A stretch of DNA of 64,000 nucleotides. Origin: an uncultured Alphaproteobacteria bacterium (GTDB taxonomy: Bacteria; Pseudomonadota; Alphaproteobacteria; RF32; CAG-239). The stretch lies in contig CALXTV010000002.1 in assembly GCA_944391505.1 (NCBI GenBank), forward strand, positions 89,787 through 153,786, given 5' to 3'. Under the pieces are notes generated by a model. The model saw only the letters and a list, made by a program, of their open reading frames with translations, searched no databases and was not told where the DNA came from. Positions within the stretch are counted from its first letter, which is position 1. The number at the start of each line of letters is the position of its first letter. Both the position numbers and the translations under genes were made by a program. Below are positions 24,931 through 34,612 of this stretch, one piece after another.

Positions 24931-27900
24931 TTTTCTTGCCTCCGTTTTTCCGGTCATTTTTCTTGACCGTGGTTTCGCCGGGAGCCGAGAGTTTCGGTTC
25001 TATCCGAACCGGGGGCGTTCGGTCGCCGGTTTCCGCCGACACTTTTTCTGCGGCGGCCGTTCCGTGTCCGCCCCATTCCTTCAGCGTTTCAAACAAGGCA
25101 AAAAGAGCCGGAATAAAAATGATACCGACAAAAGTTGCCGCTATCATACCGAAGAAAACCGACGTACCGATGGCTATCTGGCTGGAAGCTCCGGCGCCCG
25201 TGGCAACAATCATCGGGAAAACACCCAGAATAAAGGTCAATGCCGTCATCAGCACGGCGCGGAATCTTTCGCCGGCGCCTTTTTGAGCCGCATCAAGGAT
25301 TGAATCGCCGCTTTCCCTGTAGGCCTTGGTAAACTCGACAATCAGGATTGCGTTTTTTGCCGCCAGACCAATCAGCATAATCAGTCCGAGTTGAGCGTAA
25401 ATGCTCAGCGCTTGACTCATCAGGTGCAGACCGACAAGAGCACCGAGAATGGCGAATACGGTTGAAAACATCACGGAAAAGGCCAGCATCCAGCTTTCGT
25501 ACAAAGCAACCAGAAACAAATAGCAGAAAATCAGCGCCAGGACAATCAGAAAAGCGGCCAGGCCGGCGGCCTCAACTTCCTGTAAACTAAGGCCGGTCCA
25601 GGCAATCGAAAAGCCCTTGGGCAGAACTTCGTCCGCTATGGTGCGAATGCCGTCAATCGCGGTTCCGGTGCTGACGCCCGTTTTGCTCTGGGCGGTAATC
25701 GAGGCGTCGGTATACTGGTTGTAGCGATAGATTATTTTCGGTGAAATCGTGGTTCTGACATCGGCAAAACTTTTGACTTTAATCAGCGTCCCGTCTTTGG
25801 ACGGTACATAGAGGTTTTCGACATTTTCCACGCTGCGGCGATAGGCAAAATCGGCCTGGATAATCACTTTGTTTATCTGACCCGAGAGCGTGATGTTGTT
25901 GACATAGCGCGAACCGAGATTGTTTTGCAGAGCCTCAAACAGGTTGGCAACGGGAATATTGTATGACTCAAGCTTGGTGCGGTCTATGTCGAGATAAATA
26001 TGCGGCGTATCGGCCGTAAAAGTGGAAAAGGCATAAGACAAATCCGGCGAAGCATTCAGGCGGCCGAGAAAATCACCCATAACCCGGTACAAATCCGACG
26101 GCGTAAAGTTGGCATTGGTCGCCAGAAGTTCCAGCGACAGGCCGCTGCTTTTGCCGATGCCGGGAATGGACGGCGGCGCAAAGAAATTGACTTCGGCACC
26201 GGGCGTCCGGCCGAATTCTGCCATCAGTTCGTCGGTAATTGCTTCAATGGAAAGATTTTTGCTTTTGCGTTTTGACCACTCGTCCAAACCGACAACGCCG
26301 AAAGCGACGTTTTCGCCACCGCCGCCGAGCATGGAATAGCCGGCAACGGTAATGAAATAGCTGACGCCGTCGATTTTCAGCGCCCGTTCGGCAATGTCCG
26401 CCATTACCTCGTTGGTTTTATTAATGCTTGAAGTATCGCTCAACTGTACGTTGGCAAAGATAATGCCCTGATCTTCTTCCGGCAGGAACGAGGTCGGCGT
26501 TATCATGAAACCAAACCCGATAACGGCAATGGTTCCCAGCGTTACCGCCGCCGTGGTTTTTAGTCTGCTTGAGAAAAAACCGACAGTCGTCAGATAATGT
26601 TTTTTGAAAAAATCTATAGTCTCGTCAAACCATTTGAAAAAACCATGCGGCTGCGTTTCATGACTGCCGCGAAGGAATATGGCACAAAGCGACGGGCTGA
26701 GCGTGAGGGCATTGAAGGCAGAAAAGACAATGGCCGTGGCAATGGTAACCGCAAACTGCTGATAGATTTTTCCGGTAATGCCGGCCATAAGACCGACCGG
26801 GATAAAAATGGAAAGCAGCACAAAAGTTGTTGCAATAATCGCACTGCCAATCTGCTGCATGGCCTTAACCGAGGCCGCGTGAGCATCCATACTTTCATAA
26901 ACCATGAGATACTGCACGCGCTCGACAACGATAATCGCATCGTCCACGACCAATCCGATGGCCAGAATCATGGCAAAAAGCGTCAGAATGTTAATATCAA
27001 AGCCCAAAAGATAAATAACCGCAAAAGTGGCTATCAGCGAAACCGGAATGGTTATCAGCGGGATAAGCGTGGTTTTGAACTTTTGCAAAAAAACGTATGT
27101 AACAAGCACAACCAGTGAAAAGGTTATGACCAGCGTTTCGACAATGCTGGCAATCGAGGCGCGGACGTAGTCGGTCGAATCGTAGGCAACCCGGAACTCC
27201 ATGTCGGCCGGAAAACTCTTGCTAAGTTCTTCAATCTCGGCGCGCACGCGTTTCATGATGTCCAGCGAATTGGAGTTCGGGGTTTGGCTGAGGCCGATAA
27301 TAACCGCCGGCGCGTTGTCAAAATGCGCATTCATGTTATAGGTATCGGCGCCAAGCTCAATACGCGCGACGTCGCTGAGGCGGACGATGCCGCCGTCCCT
27401 GTCGGTTGCCACGACAATTTGTTCAAAGTCGTCGACCGTATTGAGCAGGCCTTTGGCCGTCAGAGACAGAACCAAAGCCGTATCTCCGGCACTCGGTGCG
27501 GCACCGATCTGGCCGACCGAAGCCTGAATATTTTGCGAAGAAATGGCGTTGACGATATCCGCGCTGCTCAACCCCAGCGCGGCAAGCCGGTCGCTGTTGA
27601 GCCAGACGCGCATGCTATATTGCGGTCCGTAGACGGAAACATCGCCGACACCGTCAACGCGTGCCAGCGGATTTTGAATGTCGGTATAGGCAAAGTTGCT
27701 GAGGTAGAGATCGTTGTAGGTATTGTTCGGCGAACGCAGAACCAAAAGACCGAGGATATTGGACATCTGGGTTTTGACGTCGATACCTTCCTGCTGAACC
27801 ACTGCCGGCAGTTGCGACATGACCTGCGACAAACGGTTTTGCACTTTGACCTGAGCGATATCGGGATCCGTGCCGACGTCAAAGGTTATGGTCAGGGTAT

Positions 27901-28165
27901 ATGAGCCGTTGTCATCGGAGGAAGAAGACATATACAGCATATTCTCCACGCCGTTAATCTGGTTTTCTATCGGCACGGCCACCGTATCTACCAAAACCTG
28001 GGCACTGGCGCCGGGATAGGTGGTAGAGACGACAATCTGCGGCGGCGTAATCTGGGGATACTGCGAAATCGGCAAGACCGCAATCGCCAGCAGACCGAGC
28101 AAAATCATCATGACGGAGATGACGCCGGCAAAACGCGGACGGTCAATAAAATATTCGGAAAACAT
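24917..28165 (-). CDS. RND efflux pump inner-membrane transporter (AcrB/HAE1 family)
   Basis: 1082 residues, full length. The twelve-helix layout with two large periplasmic loops is evident. TM4 carries the proton-relay Asp pair in [17 protein letters not shown]. The N-terminus [23 protein letters not shown], the [23 protein letters not shown] stretch and the [11 protein letters not shown] motif are typical of hydrophobe/amphiphile exporters. The C-terminus is extended by about 45 charged residues. Its start overlaps the stop of the adaptor gene (TAATG). Substrates cannot be deduced. Confidence 0.96.
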   Translation of the reverse strand: MFSEYFIDRPRFAGVISVMMILLGLLAIAVLPISQYPQITPPQIVVSTTYPGASAQVLVDTVAVPIENQINGVENMLYMSSSSDDNGSYTLTITFDVGTDPDIAQVKVQNRLSQVMSQLPAVVQQEGIDVKTQMSNILGLLVLRSPNNTYNDLYLSNFAYTDIQNPLARVDGVGDVSVYGPQYSMRVWLNSDRLAALGLSSADIVNAISSQNIQASVGQIGAAPSAGDTALVLSLTAKGLLNTVDDFEQIVVATDRDGGIVRLSDVARIELGADTYNMNAHFDNAPAVIIGLSQTPNSNSLDIMKRVRAEIEELSKSFPADMEFRVAYDSTDYVRASIASIVETLVITFSLVVLVTYVFLQKFKTTLIPLITIPVSLIATFAVIYLLGFDINILTLFAMILAIGLVVDDAIIVVERVQYLMVYESMDAHAASVKAMQQIGSAIIATTFVLLSIFIPVGLMAGITGKIYQQFAVTIATAIVFSAFNALTLSPSLCAIFLRGSHETQPHGFFKWFDETIDFFKKHYLTTVGFFSSRLKTTAAVTLGTIAVIGFGFMITPTSFLPEEDQGIIFANVQLSDTSSINKTNEVMADIAERALKIDGVSYFITVAGYSMLGGGGENVAFGVVGLDEWSKRKSKNLSIEAITDELMAEFGRTPGAEVNFFAPPSIPGIGKSSGLSLELLATNANFTPSDLYRVMGDFLGRLNASPDLSYAFSTFTADTPHIYLDIDRTKLESYNIPVANLFEALQNNLGSRYVNNITLSGQINKVIIQADFAYRRSVENVENLYVPSKDGTLIKVKSFADVRTTISPKIIYRYNQYTDASITAQSKTGVSTGTAIDGIRTIADEVLPKGFSIAWTGLSLQEVEAAGLAAFLIVLALIFCYLFLVALYESWMLAFSVMFSTVFAILGALVGLHLMSQALSIYAQLGLIMLIGLAAKNAILIVEFTKAYRESGDSILDAAQKGAGERFRAVLMTALTFILGVFPMIVATGAGASSQIAIGTSVFFGMIAATFVGIIFIPALFALFETLKEWGGHGTAAAEKVSAETGDRTPPVRIEPKLSAPGETTVKKNDRKNGGKKNEKK

Positions 28166-29310
28166 TATTTCTCCTCCTGCGCGTCATCTGCGGCCACAAC
28201 TTTGATTTTCTGATCTTTGCGAATGATCTCCACTTTGTCCAGAACAATGCGGTCGCCCTGCCGGAATCCGTTGCGCACCAGATAACTTCCGCCGACCACG
28301 GCAACGACGTCAACCTTGACCTTGTCGAGACGGCTGCCGTTGACGACATAAACATAGCTGCCGTCCGGGGTCAGCGTAACCAGTTCCTGCTTTATCAAAA
28401 TGCCATCGGTATATTTCTTTTCAATCAGCACATCGACATACGCATTGGCAACCAGGGTTTTGTCTTCGTTGGCAAAATCGGCATAAACTGCAATGGAATT
28501 GGTGTTGCGGTTGATTTGGTTGTCGGCGAAACGATAAGTTCCCGGCTGTTCAAAGATACGTCCGTCCGCCAGCCGGAGCCTGATTTTTTCACCGGCAAAA
28601 AGGCTGCCCTTGCCGACCTCCTCCAGATAATCCTTGTCGGTTATCGAAAATACGACCCGTATCGGATTATACTGAATAATGCTCAGCAGCGGTTGTTCCG
28701 ACGGCGCAACATAATCGCCCCTGGTCAGCGATACATTGCCGACAATTCCTGAAATCGGCGCCTGTATAATCGTATAATCATAATTGACTTTTGCCAGTTC
28801 ATGATTGGCTTCGGCATTGGCCAACTGTGCTTCGGCCGAGAGGTAAGAGGCTTTGGCGTTGTCAATCTCGGTTTTGGAAACGGCTTTGGCGCCGGCATTG
28901 CGAATACGCCGATAATAGACCTGCGCGTTGTTAAAATTGGCTTTTGCTTCCAAAACCTGAGCCGCTGCGGAATCAAGTTTTGCCTTGTATTCGTTCTGAC
29001 GAATGACAACCAGAGTATCGCCGGCGGCAACTTCCTGCCCGCCTTCGACATAAATATCCTCAAGAAAGCCGCTGATATAGGGCATGACTTCCACATCGTT
29101 AATCGGCGTGACATAGCCGATATAGCTTTTTTCGACCGTCACGTCCTGCGGCCGCAGCGGCGCGGTATGCAATACCAGTTCGTTTCCGCTTCCGGCCGCA
29201 GCTTTATGCGAGGGGCCGGGCCTGAGCCAAAACCAACCGGCGGCAACTGCGACGGCAAGCAAAAGCATCAGCCATATGCCGTGTGTTTTCTTTTCTTCCC
29301 CGTATTCCAT
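28165..29310 (-). CDS. RND efflux periplasmic adaptor (AcrA/MexE family)
   Basis: About 381 residues from the ATG at 29310, preceded by GAGGGG at suitable distance; an upstream TTG is less likely. An N-terminal membrane anchor ([19 protein letters not shown]) without a lipobox is followed by a lipoyl/hairpin region ([41 protein letters not shown]) and barrel domains ([22 protein letters not shown]). First gene of the three-gene pump operon. No local regulator gene is adjacent. Confidence 0.94.
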   Translation of the reverse strand: MEYGEEKKTHGIWLMLLLAVAVAAGWFWLRPGPSHKAAAGSGNELVLHTAPLRPQDVTVEKSYIGYVTPINDVEVMPYISGFLEDIYVEGGQEVAAGDTLVVIRQNEYKAKLDSAAAQVLEAKANFNNAQVYYRRIRNAGAKAVSKTEIDNAKASYLSAEAQLANAEANHELAKVNYDYTIIQAPISGIVGNVSLTRGDYVAPSEQPLLSIIQYNPIRVVFSITDKDYLEEVGKGSLFAGEKIRLRLADGRIFEQPGTYRFADNQINRNTNSIAVYADFANEDKTLVANAYVDVLIEKKYTDGILIKQELVTLTPDGSYVYVVNGSRLDKVKVDVVAVVGGSYLVRNGFRQGDRIVLDKVEIIRKDQKIKVVAADDAQEEK

Positions 29311-29485
29311 ATTTTTACAACCCCTCAACTTTATGTTTAAGCTCAAAGTTTAAATAAGTGGCAATCATGTGCTTTCAAGAAGCCGGCACGCATTTTTGTA
29401 TGCCAGCAACGGATATGGGGATAAATGCGGGAATTTGAAGATTTTTCTTTGCGGACGGCAAAAATGATAGTAAAGTCGAAGATAA

Positions 29486-30712
29486 ATGTCTGTGGCAGAC
29501 AAACTGCCGTATTGGATTATGCTTGAAGAGGATATTTTACGAAAAATGGTCAAAGGAACAGAAAACAAACCGGTTGTTTTGCAGGTGCTACCCGAACTTG
29601 AAATGGGCGGCGTTGAAATCGGCACGGTTGAAATTGCCGGCGGCCTGCAGAAAAAAGGCATTAAAAATTTTGTCGCCTCGCAGGGCGGGCGTCTGGTTTA
29701 TGACCTGGAAAAAATCAAGGTCGAGCATTTGACGCTGCCGCTGAAAACAAAAAACATTTTCAAAATGCGCAAAAACGCCGACAAGCTGGCGCAGTTTATC
29801 AGGGAAAACGGCATTAACATCGTGCATGCCCGTTCACGCGCACCGGCCTGGAGCGCATATTGGGCGGCGAAGAAAGCCGGGGTTCATTTTATGACCACTT
29901 TTCACGGCACTTACGGCCTTGGTCCCTGGGGTTTGAAAAAGCTCTATAACCGGGTCATGACTTACGGCGAGCGCGTTATTGCCATTTCGGAACACATCAA
30001 ACGCCACATTCTGGCTAATTATAAAATTTCGGAAGACAAAATCCGGCTGGTGCACCGCTGCGTCAACACCGAAAAATTTTCGCCGGAAATAGTCACGCCG
30101 GAAAGAATGATTAACACGGTGCGGGACTACAATATTCCCGACGACAAAAAAGTTTTGCTGCTCGGCGGCCGGATTACCCGGTGGAAAGGGCAGCATCTGC
30201 TGGTGGAGGCTTTGTCTAAGGTCAAAAACCAGAATTATTATTGTATTATTGCCGGCGACGAACAGGGGCGCGAAGATTACGTAAAAGAGCTTAAGGGGCT
30301 GATTGCCAAATATAAACTGGAAGATCGCGTGGCTATCTTCGGCAAAGTGCTGGATATGCCGGCACTGATGATGGTTTCCAACGTTATCCTGTCTACGGCA
30401 ATTGAACCGGAAGCTTTCGGACGTATCGCCATTGAAGGACAGGCAATGGGCAAAATCGTCGTTGCCTCCAACCACGGCGGTTCGCTGGACAGCGTCATCG
30501 ACGGCAAAACAGGACGACTCTTTTACAACAACAACGCCGCTTCTTTGGCCGAAGCCATCGACTGGGCATTGTCTCTTTCCGAAGAGGAAGAAGAAAAAAT
30601 TGCCAAAGCGGCGATCAAAAACGTAAAAGACAACTTCACAAAAGAAATTATGTGTGATAAAACTATCAAGGTTTATGAGGAGCTTATGGCTTCGGATAAA
30701 CTGAAAGATTAA
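29486..30712 (+). CDS. Glycosyltransferase family 4 protein
   Basis: Up to 408 residues; starts at 29486, 29519 or 29546 are all possible, and the conserved region begins at VVLQVLPELEMGGVEIGTVEI. It has a GT-B fold with the retaining-glycosyltransferase signature EPEAFGRIAIEGQAMGK near the C-terminus and the nucleotide-binding GGRITRWKGQHLLVEAL. Likely a cell-surface polysaccharide or LPS core transferase; donor and acceptor are unknown. It lies directly before thrS (23-base gap) and divergent from the efflux operon. Confidence 0.9.
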   Translation: MSVADKLPYWIMLEEDILRKMVKGTENKPVVLQVLPELEMGGVEIGTVEIAGGLQKKGIKNFVASQGGRLVYDLEKIKVEHLTLPLKTKNIFKMRKNADKLAQFIRENGINIVHARSRAPAWSAYWAAKKAGVHFMTTFHGTYGLGPWGLKKLYNRVMTYGERVIAISEHIKRHILANYKISEDKIRLVHRCVNTEKFSPEIVTPERMINTVRDYNIPDDKKVLLLGGRITRWKGQHLLVEALSKVKNQNYYCIIAGDEQGREDYVKELKGLIAKYKLEDRVAIFGKVLDMPALMMVSNVILSTAIEPEAFGRIAIEGQAMGKIVVASNHGGSLDSVIDGKTGRLFYNNNAASLAEAIDWALSLSEEEEEKIAKAAIKNVKDNFTKEIMCDKTIKVYEELMASDKLKD

Positions 30713-30735
30713 TTTAACAAAAGGAAAATTTTAAA

Positions 30736-32667
30736 ATGGTTGCGATAAAATTACCTGACGGTAGTATTTTAGAGATGGAAAGCGGGGTCAACGGATTTGA
30801 CGTCGCGAACAAGATTAGTCCAAACCTGGCCAAAGCTGCTTTGGCAATCACCGTAAACGGCAAAACACAGGATTTAAGCACTCCCATCACTACCGACGCA
30901 ACCGTGACCATCATCACCGGTAAGGACAAGGAAGGTCTTCACATCCTGCGCCACTCCTGCTCGCACGTTATGGCTCAGGCGGTTAAGGAGCTGTGGCCAG
31001 ATGTTCAGGTTACCATCGGCCCGGCCATTGAAAACGGCTTTTATTATGACTTTGCGCGCAAAGAGCCTTTTACGACCGAGGACTTTGAAAAAATCGAGGC
31101 AAAAATGCACGAAATCGTCAAACGTGACGAGAAACTCGAGCGTATTGTCATGCCGCGCGACGAAGCAATTAAATTCTTTAAAGATTTGGGCGAGCATTAT
31201 AAAGCCGAGATTATCGAGGATCTGCCGGAAGGCGAAACAATTTCACTGTATCGTCAGGGCTCGTTTACGGATCTCTGCCGCGGCCCGCACGTTCCGTCCA
31301 CCGGCAAAATCGGCGATGCTTTCAAACTGATGAAGGTTGCCGGTGCATACTGGCGCGGCGACTCCACCAAGGAAATGCTGCAGCGCATTTATGCAACGGC
31401 CTGGGCGGACAAAAAAGACCTCAAAGCCTATCTGGAAATGCTGGAAGAGGCCGAAAAACGCGACCACCGCAAACTCGGCCGCGAGATGGATTTGTTCCAC
31501 TTTGAACCGGAATATGCGCCGGGTGCGGTTTTCTGGCATGACAAGGGCTACAAGATTTACCGCAAGCTGATTGAATATATGCGCAATCGTCAGGAGCATA
31601 ACGGTTATATCGAAATTGCCACACCGCGCATTATGGACCGCGTTCTGTGGGAGATTTCCGGTCACTGGGACAAATACGGCGCGCACAACTATTCCGGCAA
31701 AACCGAAGACAACAAGCAGTTCTGCGTCAAACCGATGAACTGCCCGGGCGGCCTGCTGGTTTACAAGCAGGGTATCAAATCGTATCGCGATTTGCCGCTG
31801 CGCGTGGCTGAGTTCGGCATGGTTAACCGTTATGAGGCTTCCGGTTCGCTGATGGGGCTGATGCGCGTTCGCGAGTTTACGCAAGACGATGCCCATATTT
31901 TCTGCACGCCGGAACAGATGGAAGAAGAATGTGTCAAGACCATCAAGCTGATTTTGGACATTTACAAAGACTTCGGCTTTGAAGACGTCAAGATTTATCT
32001 GTCGACACGTCCGGACAGCATTTACCGTATAGGCTCCGACGAAATCTGGGACATTTCGGAGAAAGCCCTGGCCAATGCTCTGGAGCATAACGGGTATAAA
32101 TATGAAATCAACGAAGGCGAAGGTGCGTTCTACGGGCCGAAGCTGGAATTTATTCTGCGCGACGCCATCGGCCGCGAGTGGCAGTGCGGTACCGTTCAGA
32201 TGGATATGAACCTGCCGCAGCGCTTTGACATATCTTATATCGGCGAAGACGGCGAAAAACATCAGCCGGTTATGCTGCATCGCGCGTTGTTCGGTTCGAT
32301 TGAGCGCTTCCTCGGCATTCTGATTGAAAACCATGCCGGCAAACTGCCCTTGTGGCTGTCGCCGGAACAGGTTGTGGTCTGCCCGATTGTCAGCGATATT
32401 GACGATTATGCCGAAGAAGTTACCAAAAAACTGCAAGAAGCAGGCTTGTATGCCAAATCGGATCTGCGGAACGAAAAAATCAACTACAAGGTACGCGAAC
32501 ATTCGTTGGCCAAGATTCCGGTTATTGCCGTTGTCGGCGCCAAAGAAAAAGAGAACGGTACGGTTACCGTCCGCCGCCTTGGTTCCGAAAAGCAGGAGAC
32601 GGTTAAGCTTGATGACTTTATCGTTGCTTTGGTCAAAGAGGCACAGATGCCGCATTTGCACGAATAA
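30736..32667 (+). CDS. thrS: Threonyl-tRNA synthetase
   Basis: 643 residues, normal length. TGS domain at residues 1-62, then the editing domain with the zinc-binding HSCSHVMAQAV and the later FTDLCRGPHVPSTG. The class II catalytic core includes KPMNCPGGLLVYK and FYGPKLEFILRDAIGREWQCGTVQMD; the anticodon-binding domain occupies the last 100 residues (VVVCPIVSDIDDYAEEV). The start is ATG with AAAAGGAAAA upstream. A strong terminator follows. Confidence 0.98.
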   Translation: MVAIKLPDGSILEMESGVNGFDVANKISPNLAKAALAITVNGKTQDLSTPITTDATVTIITGKDKEGLHILRHSCSHVMAQAVKELWPDVQVTIGPAIENGFYYDFARKEPFTTEDFEKIEAKMHEIVKRDEKLERIVMPRDEAIKFFKDLGEHYKAEIIEDLPEGETISLYRQGSFTDLCRGPHVPSTGKIGDAFKLMKVAGAYWRGDSTKEMLQRIYATAWADKKDLKAYLEMLEEAEKRDHRKLGREMDLFHFEPEYAPGAVFWHDKGYKIYRKLIEYMRNRQEHNGYIEIATPRIMDRVLWEISGHWDKYGAHNYSGKTEDNKQFCVKPMNCPGGLLVYKQGIKSYRDLPLRVAEFGMVNRYEASGSLMGLMRVREFTQDDAHIFCTPEQMEEECVKTIKLILDIYKDFGFEDVKIYLSTRPDSIYRIGSDEIWDISEKALANALEHNGYKYEINEGEGAFYGPKLEFILRDAIGREWQCGTVQMDMNLPQRFDISYIGEDGEKHQPVMLHRALFGSIERFLGILIENHAGKLPLWLSPEQVVVCPIVSDIDDYAEEVTKKLQEAGLYAKSDLRNEKINYKVREHSLAKIPVIAVVGAKEKENGTVTVRRLGSEKQETVKLDDFIVALVKEAQMPHLHE

Positions 32668-32680
32668 GCATTATGCGCTT

Positions 32681-32709
32681 AAAACCCCGCCAAAACGGCG
32701 GGGTTTTTT
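32681..32709. terminator. Bidirectional terminator between thrS and the XRE gene
   Basis: AAAACCCCGCC/GGCGGGGTTTT with a short AAAA-like loop and flanking A/T runs. It serves thrS on the plus strand and probably the XRE gene on the minus strand. Confidence 0.9.
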
Positions 32710-32746
32710 GGTGCGTTCCAAACTCGGAAAATTGATATACGAAATC

Positions 32747-32986
32747 TTACTCTTCCAGGCTGACCCGGATTTTCTTTCCATAATAACCGCAGAGCCGGAA
32801 AAGCTTAAAAATATCGGCGCAGTTTCCCCTCTCCAGACTATCGATTATCCAGCACGGCACGCCGGTTTTCTTTTCGACTCTTTTGATGCTTAAACGACGG
32901 CGCCGGCGCTCCTGCCAGAGAATTTGGCCGACATCTTTCAAAAACTCTTTTTTGATTTCTTTTTTGGACATTTGTTCCATCATCAT
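32747..32986 (-). CDS. Small XRE-type helix-turn-helix protein, copy 1
   Basis: 79 residues from the ATG at 32986, which has AAGGAG 7 bases upstream; a longer in-frame TTG start would contain the ribosome site. A helix-turn-helix spans most of it (LWQERRRRRLSIKRVEKKTG, then IIDSLERGN and a final LFRLCGYYG). It is strongly basic, so DNA or RNA binding is likely. An identical protein is encoded at 63164-63403. The gene lies behind a conserved promoter, a structured leader and an intrinsic terminator, so its expression probably depends on readthrough. Function unknown. Confidence 0.85.
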   Translation of the reverse strand: MMMEQMSKKEIKKEFLKDVGQILWQERRRRRLSIKRVEKKTGVPCWIIDSLERGNCADIFKLFRLCGYYGKKIRVSLEE

Positions 32987-33009
32987 GTTCAACTCCTTCA
33001 ATGTTTTGT

Positions 33010-33189
33010 TAAAACAAAACCGCCCTTTCGGTCAGAAAAGGCGGAGGATGTTGAAAGCTGCAAATAGACAGTGTGCTTATTCGTCCGCAGAAAGCGGCTT
33101 ATATCGCACCATCCTCCCTTGCAGGAGGTTATTTTTTCTATTTGAGGAGCTTTCATACTCCGCGGCCGGTCTAACCGTTTCCGACTGCA
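33010..33189 (-). ncRNA. Structured attenuator-like leader RNA, copy 1
   Basis: About 180 nt from the predicted start near 33189. The main helix pairs GAAAGCT + CAAATAGA (33154-33137, minus sense) with TCTATTTG + AGCTTTC (33068-33053). An inner helix GTGC/GCAC (33109-33106 with 33076-33073) encloses a CCGC/GCGG hairpin. CCTCC (33128-33124) pairs with GGAGG (33117-33113). Alternatively GGAGGATG (33117-33110) can pair with CATCCTCC (33050-33043), which overlaps the 5' arm of the terminator. That is the anti-antiterminator, antiterminator and terminator logic of an attenuator. Covariation with copy 2 supports the fold. I do not recognise the class. Confidence 0.8.
33011..33044 (-). terminator. 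Intrinsic terminator inside the XRE leader, copy 1
   Basis: In the minus-strand RNA, CCGCCUUUUC and GAAAGGGCGG form a 10-bp stem with one U-G wobble, followed by UUUUGUUUU. The wobble would be a C-A mismatch in plus-strand RNA, which supports minus-strand transcription. It lies about 25 bases before the XRE start codon. Confidence 0.88.
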
Positions 33190-33195
33190 GAGATG

Positions 33196-33223
33196 ATTAT
33201 AAAAGCAGATTTCTATTTTGCAA
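33196..33223 (-). promoter_or_regulatory. Sigma-70-type promoter of RNA-XRE module 1
   Basis: -35 TTGCAA (33223-33218) and -10 TATAAT (33201-33196) with a 16-base spacer. The hexamers and spacing are kept in copy 2, while the spacer sequence differs, which is the pattern expected of a functional promoter. Confidence 0.85.
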
Positions 33224-33235
33224 CGGCTTTTTTAT

Positions 33236-33425
33236 AAGGGGACGCCCTTGAGCGCAAGCTGTTGCCAGCTTGACCGCACCACCGGCTGCTTTGAGAATCT
33301 TTGTTGAAACGCGCAAGCTGTTGCCAGCTTGACCGCACCACCGGCTGCTTTGAGAACCTTTGTTGAAACGCGTTGCTTCCTGCGTGCATATCGTGAGGCC
33401 GTGCCTTGTGTCTGTGGATATAGCA
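33236..33425 (+). repeat. Composite dispersed repeat array A
   Basis: Order of parts: a short hairpin AAGGGgacgCCCTT, then two units beginning at 33255 and 33314 (59-base period), each opening with the palindrome CAAGCTG-TTGC-CAGCTTG, then a tail with CGTGAGGCCGTGCC and TGTGTCTGTGGATA. The same order is seen at three other places in the window. It separates RNA-XRE module 1 from the Sel1-protein gene. Confidence 0.9.
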
Positions 33426-33445
33426 AGATATAAAAAAACAAAAAA

Positions 33446-34603
33446 CTAAATACGTCCCCGATTTCGAACACTGACGTTTTTAAGGTTTTCGTCAATATAG
33501 CCGCGAATATTCTGGCCAAATGTCTGATTTATATAAGACGTCAGTTCCGAGGTTTTTTCCGTGTATTTTTCGGCTTCGGCCTGAGCCTGCAAGAGCTCTT
33601 CGATTTTCATCGTCTTTGCCAAAGCATCGCGTTTTTCGGCTGCTTTGGGTGCACCGCGAACCGCCGCAAGGTTAAACAAAATATGTGCGCGATAAACATC
33701 TTTCGGGTAAGCGGTTCCCAAAGCCAGAATATCGCCGAGTTCGGTCATGGCACCGACATGGCCCTGTTCGACCGCCAAGCGCAGAAATTTGACCGCATTG
33801 CCGTAGTTTTGCGTAATGCCATAACCTTTCAAATACATTTCTGCCAGCATATACTGCGCATCGGAATATCCGGCTTCGGCGGCGGAACGAATAAGCCGAA
33901 CGGCTTTGCCATAGTCTTGCGGATAGACAAATCCGCGATAATACGCATAGCCAAGCATGAACTCGGCCGTCGGATTTCCTTTTTCCGCGGCCTTTTTGAA
34001 CAGCTCCATGGCGGCACGGCTGTTTTTGCCGACGCTTGAACCGCTGAGATAGATAAAGGCCAGATTGACCGAGGCCTCAACATTGCCGAGCTTGGCCGCC
34101 CGGTCAAACAACGTGGCGGCTTTCAGATAATCTTTTTCCGTACCGATGCCGCTGTAGTAAAGGCTGCCGAGATTGTTGACGGCAACGCTGTCGTTTTGAG
34201 CCGCAGCCATGGAATAATAGCGAAAAGCCTTGTTATAGTCGATTTCGACTCCCTCTTCGCCATATAAATACATATATCCCAGCGTAAGTTGCGCGTTAAC
34301 ATCGCCCTCCTCTGCCTGGCGGGTTATGCGCTGCACAAAAGACTCTTTTTTTTCATCGGGACGGGCATAAACTTTTTTGCTTTCTTTCTTTTTGGAAAAA
34401 GAAAAATTCATAAAAGAGAAAATGCCTTTATCGTCCTCTTCTTCGACTTTAGTTTCTTCTTCGGGTTCGCCGCGGTCAATGTTTTTGACCGTTTCGGTCA
34501 GGCTGAGCTGAGGCTTTTTCTGTCCGATATCCGGCACGGCCTGCGCCGCGGCGTTTTCGGCGGCCCAAAGCAATGATACCAGAAGCAAAACCAATTTGCG
34601 CAT
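33446..34603 (-). CDS. Secreted Sel1-repeat protein
   Basis: 385 residues. A signal peptide is clear (KLVLLLVSLLWAAENAAAQA). After a charged linker come about six Sel1-like TPR repeats of 36 residues (for example AQLTLGYMYLYGEEGVEIDY, AEFMLGYAYYRGFVYPQDYGKAVRLI). Such repeats mediate protein-protein contacts in the periplasm or outside the cell. It is 9 bases downstream of the 570-residue unknown gene and probably cotranscribed. The partner is unknown. Confidence 0.88.
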   Translation of the reverse strand: MRKLVLLLVSLLWAAENAAAQAVPDIGQKKPQLSLTETVKNIDRGEPEEETKVEEEDDKGIFSFMNFSFSKKKESKKVYARPDEKKESFVQRITRQAEEGDVNAQLTLGYMYLYGEEGVEIDYNKAFRYYSMAAAQNDSVAVNNLGSLYYSGIGTEKDYLKAATLFDRAAKLGNVEASVNLAFIYLSGSSVGKNSRAAMELFKKAAEKGNPTAEFMLGYAYYRGFVYPQDYGKAVRLIRSAAEAGYSDAQYMLAEMYLKGYGITQNYGNAVKFLRLAVEQGHVGAMTELGDILALGTAYPKDVYRAHILFNLAAVRGAPKAAEKRDALAKTMKIEELLQAQAEAEKYTEKTSELTSYINQTFGQNIRGYIDENLKNVSVRNRGRI

Positions 34604-34612
34604 TAATCCTCC

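Larger units (their letters stand above)
32747..33230 (-). repeat. Duplicated RNA-XRE module, copy 1
   Basis: This segment recurs at 63164-63651 in the same orientation. The coding part differs at one silent position; promoter hexamers, terminator and several leader segments are identical. Differences are concentrated in the promoter spacer and in leader helices, where they compensate. Identity begins at the XRE stop codon and ends just upstream of the -35 box. Confidence 0.92.

Noticed and set aside
33070..33120. A leader peptide (ATG right after GGAGG) in the XRE leader
   Set aside because: The ATG touches the SD-like sequence with no spacing, and in copy 2 the frame is only two codons long, so it is not conserved.
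33001..33251. Plus-strand arginine-rich frame opposite the XRE gene
   Set aside because: It is the complement of the XRE gene and leader; promoter, RBS and the terminator's U-G wobble all support the minus strand.
33236..33520. Open frames running through the repeat arrays (also at 37811-38017, 40453-40938 and 63426-63961)
   Set aside because: The frames change with unit spacing (59 or 64 bases), have no RBS, and code for repeat-derived sequence only.
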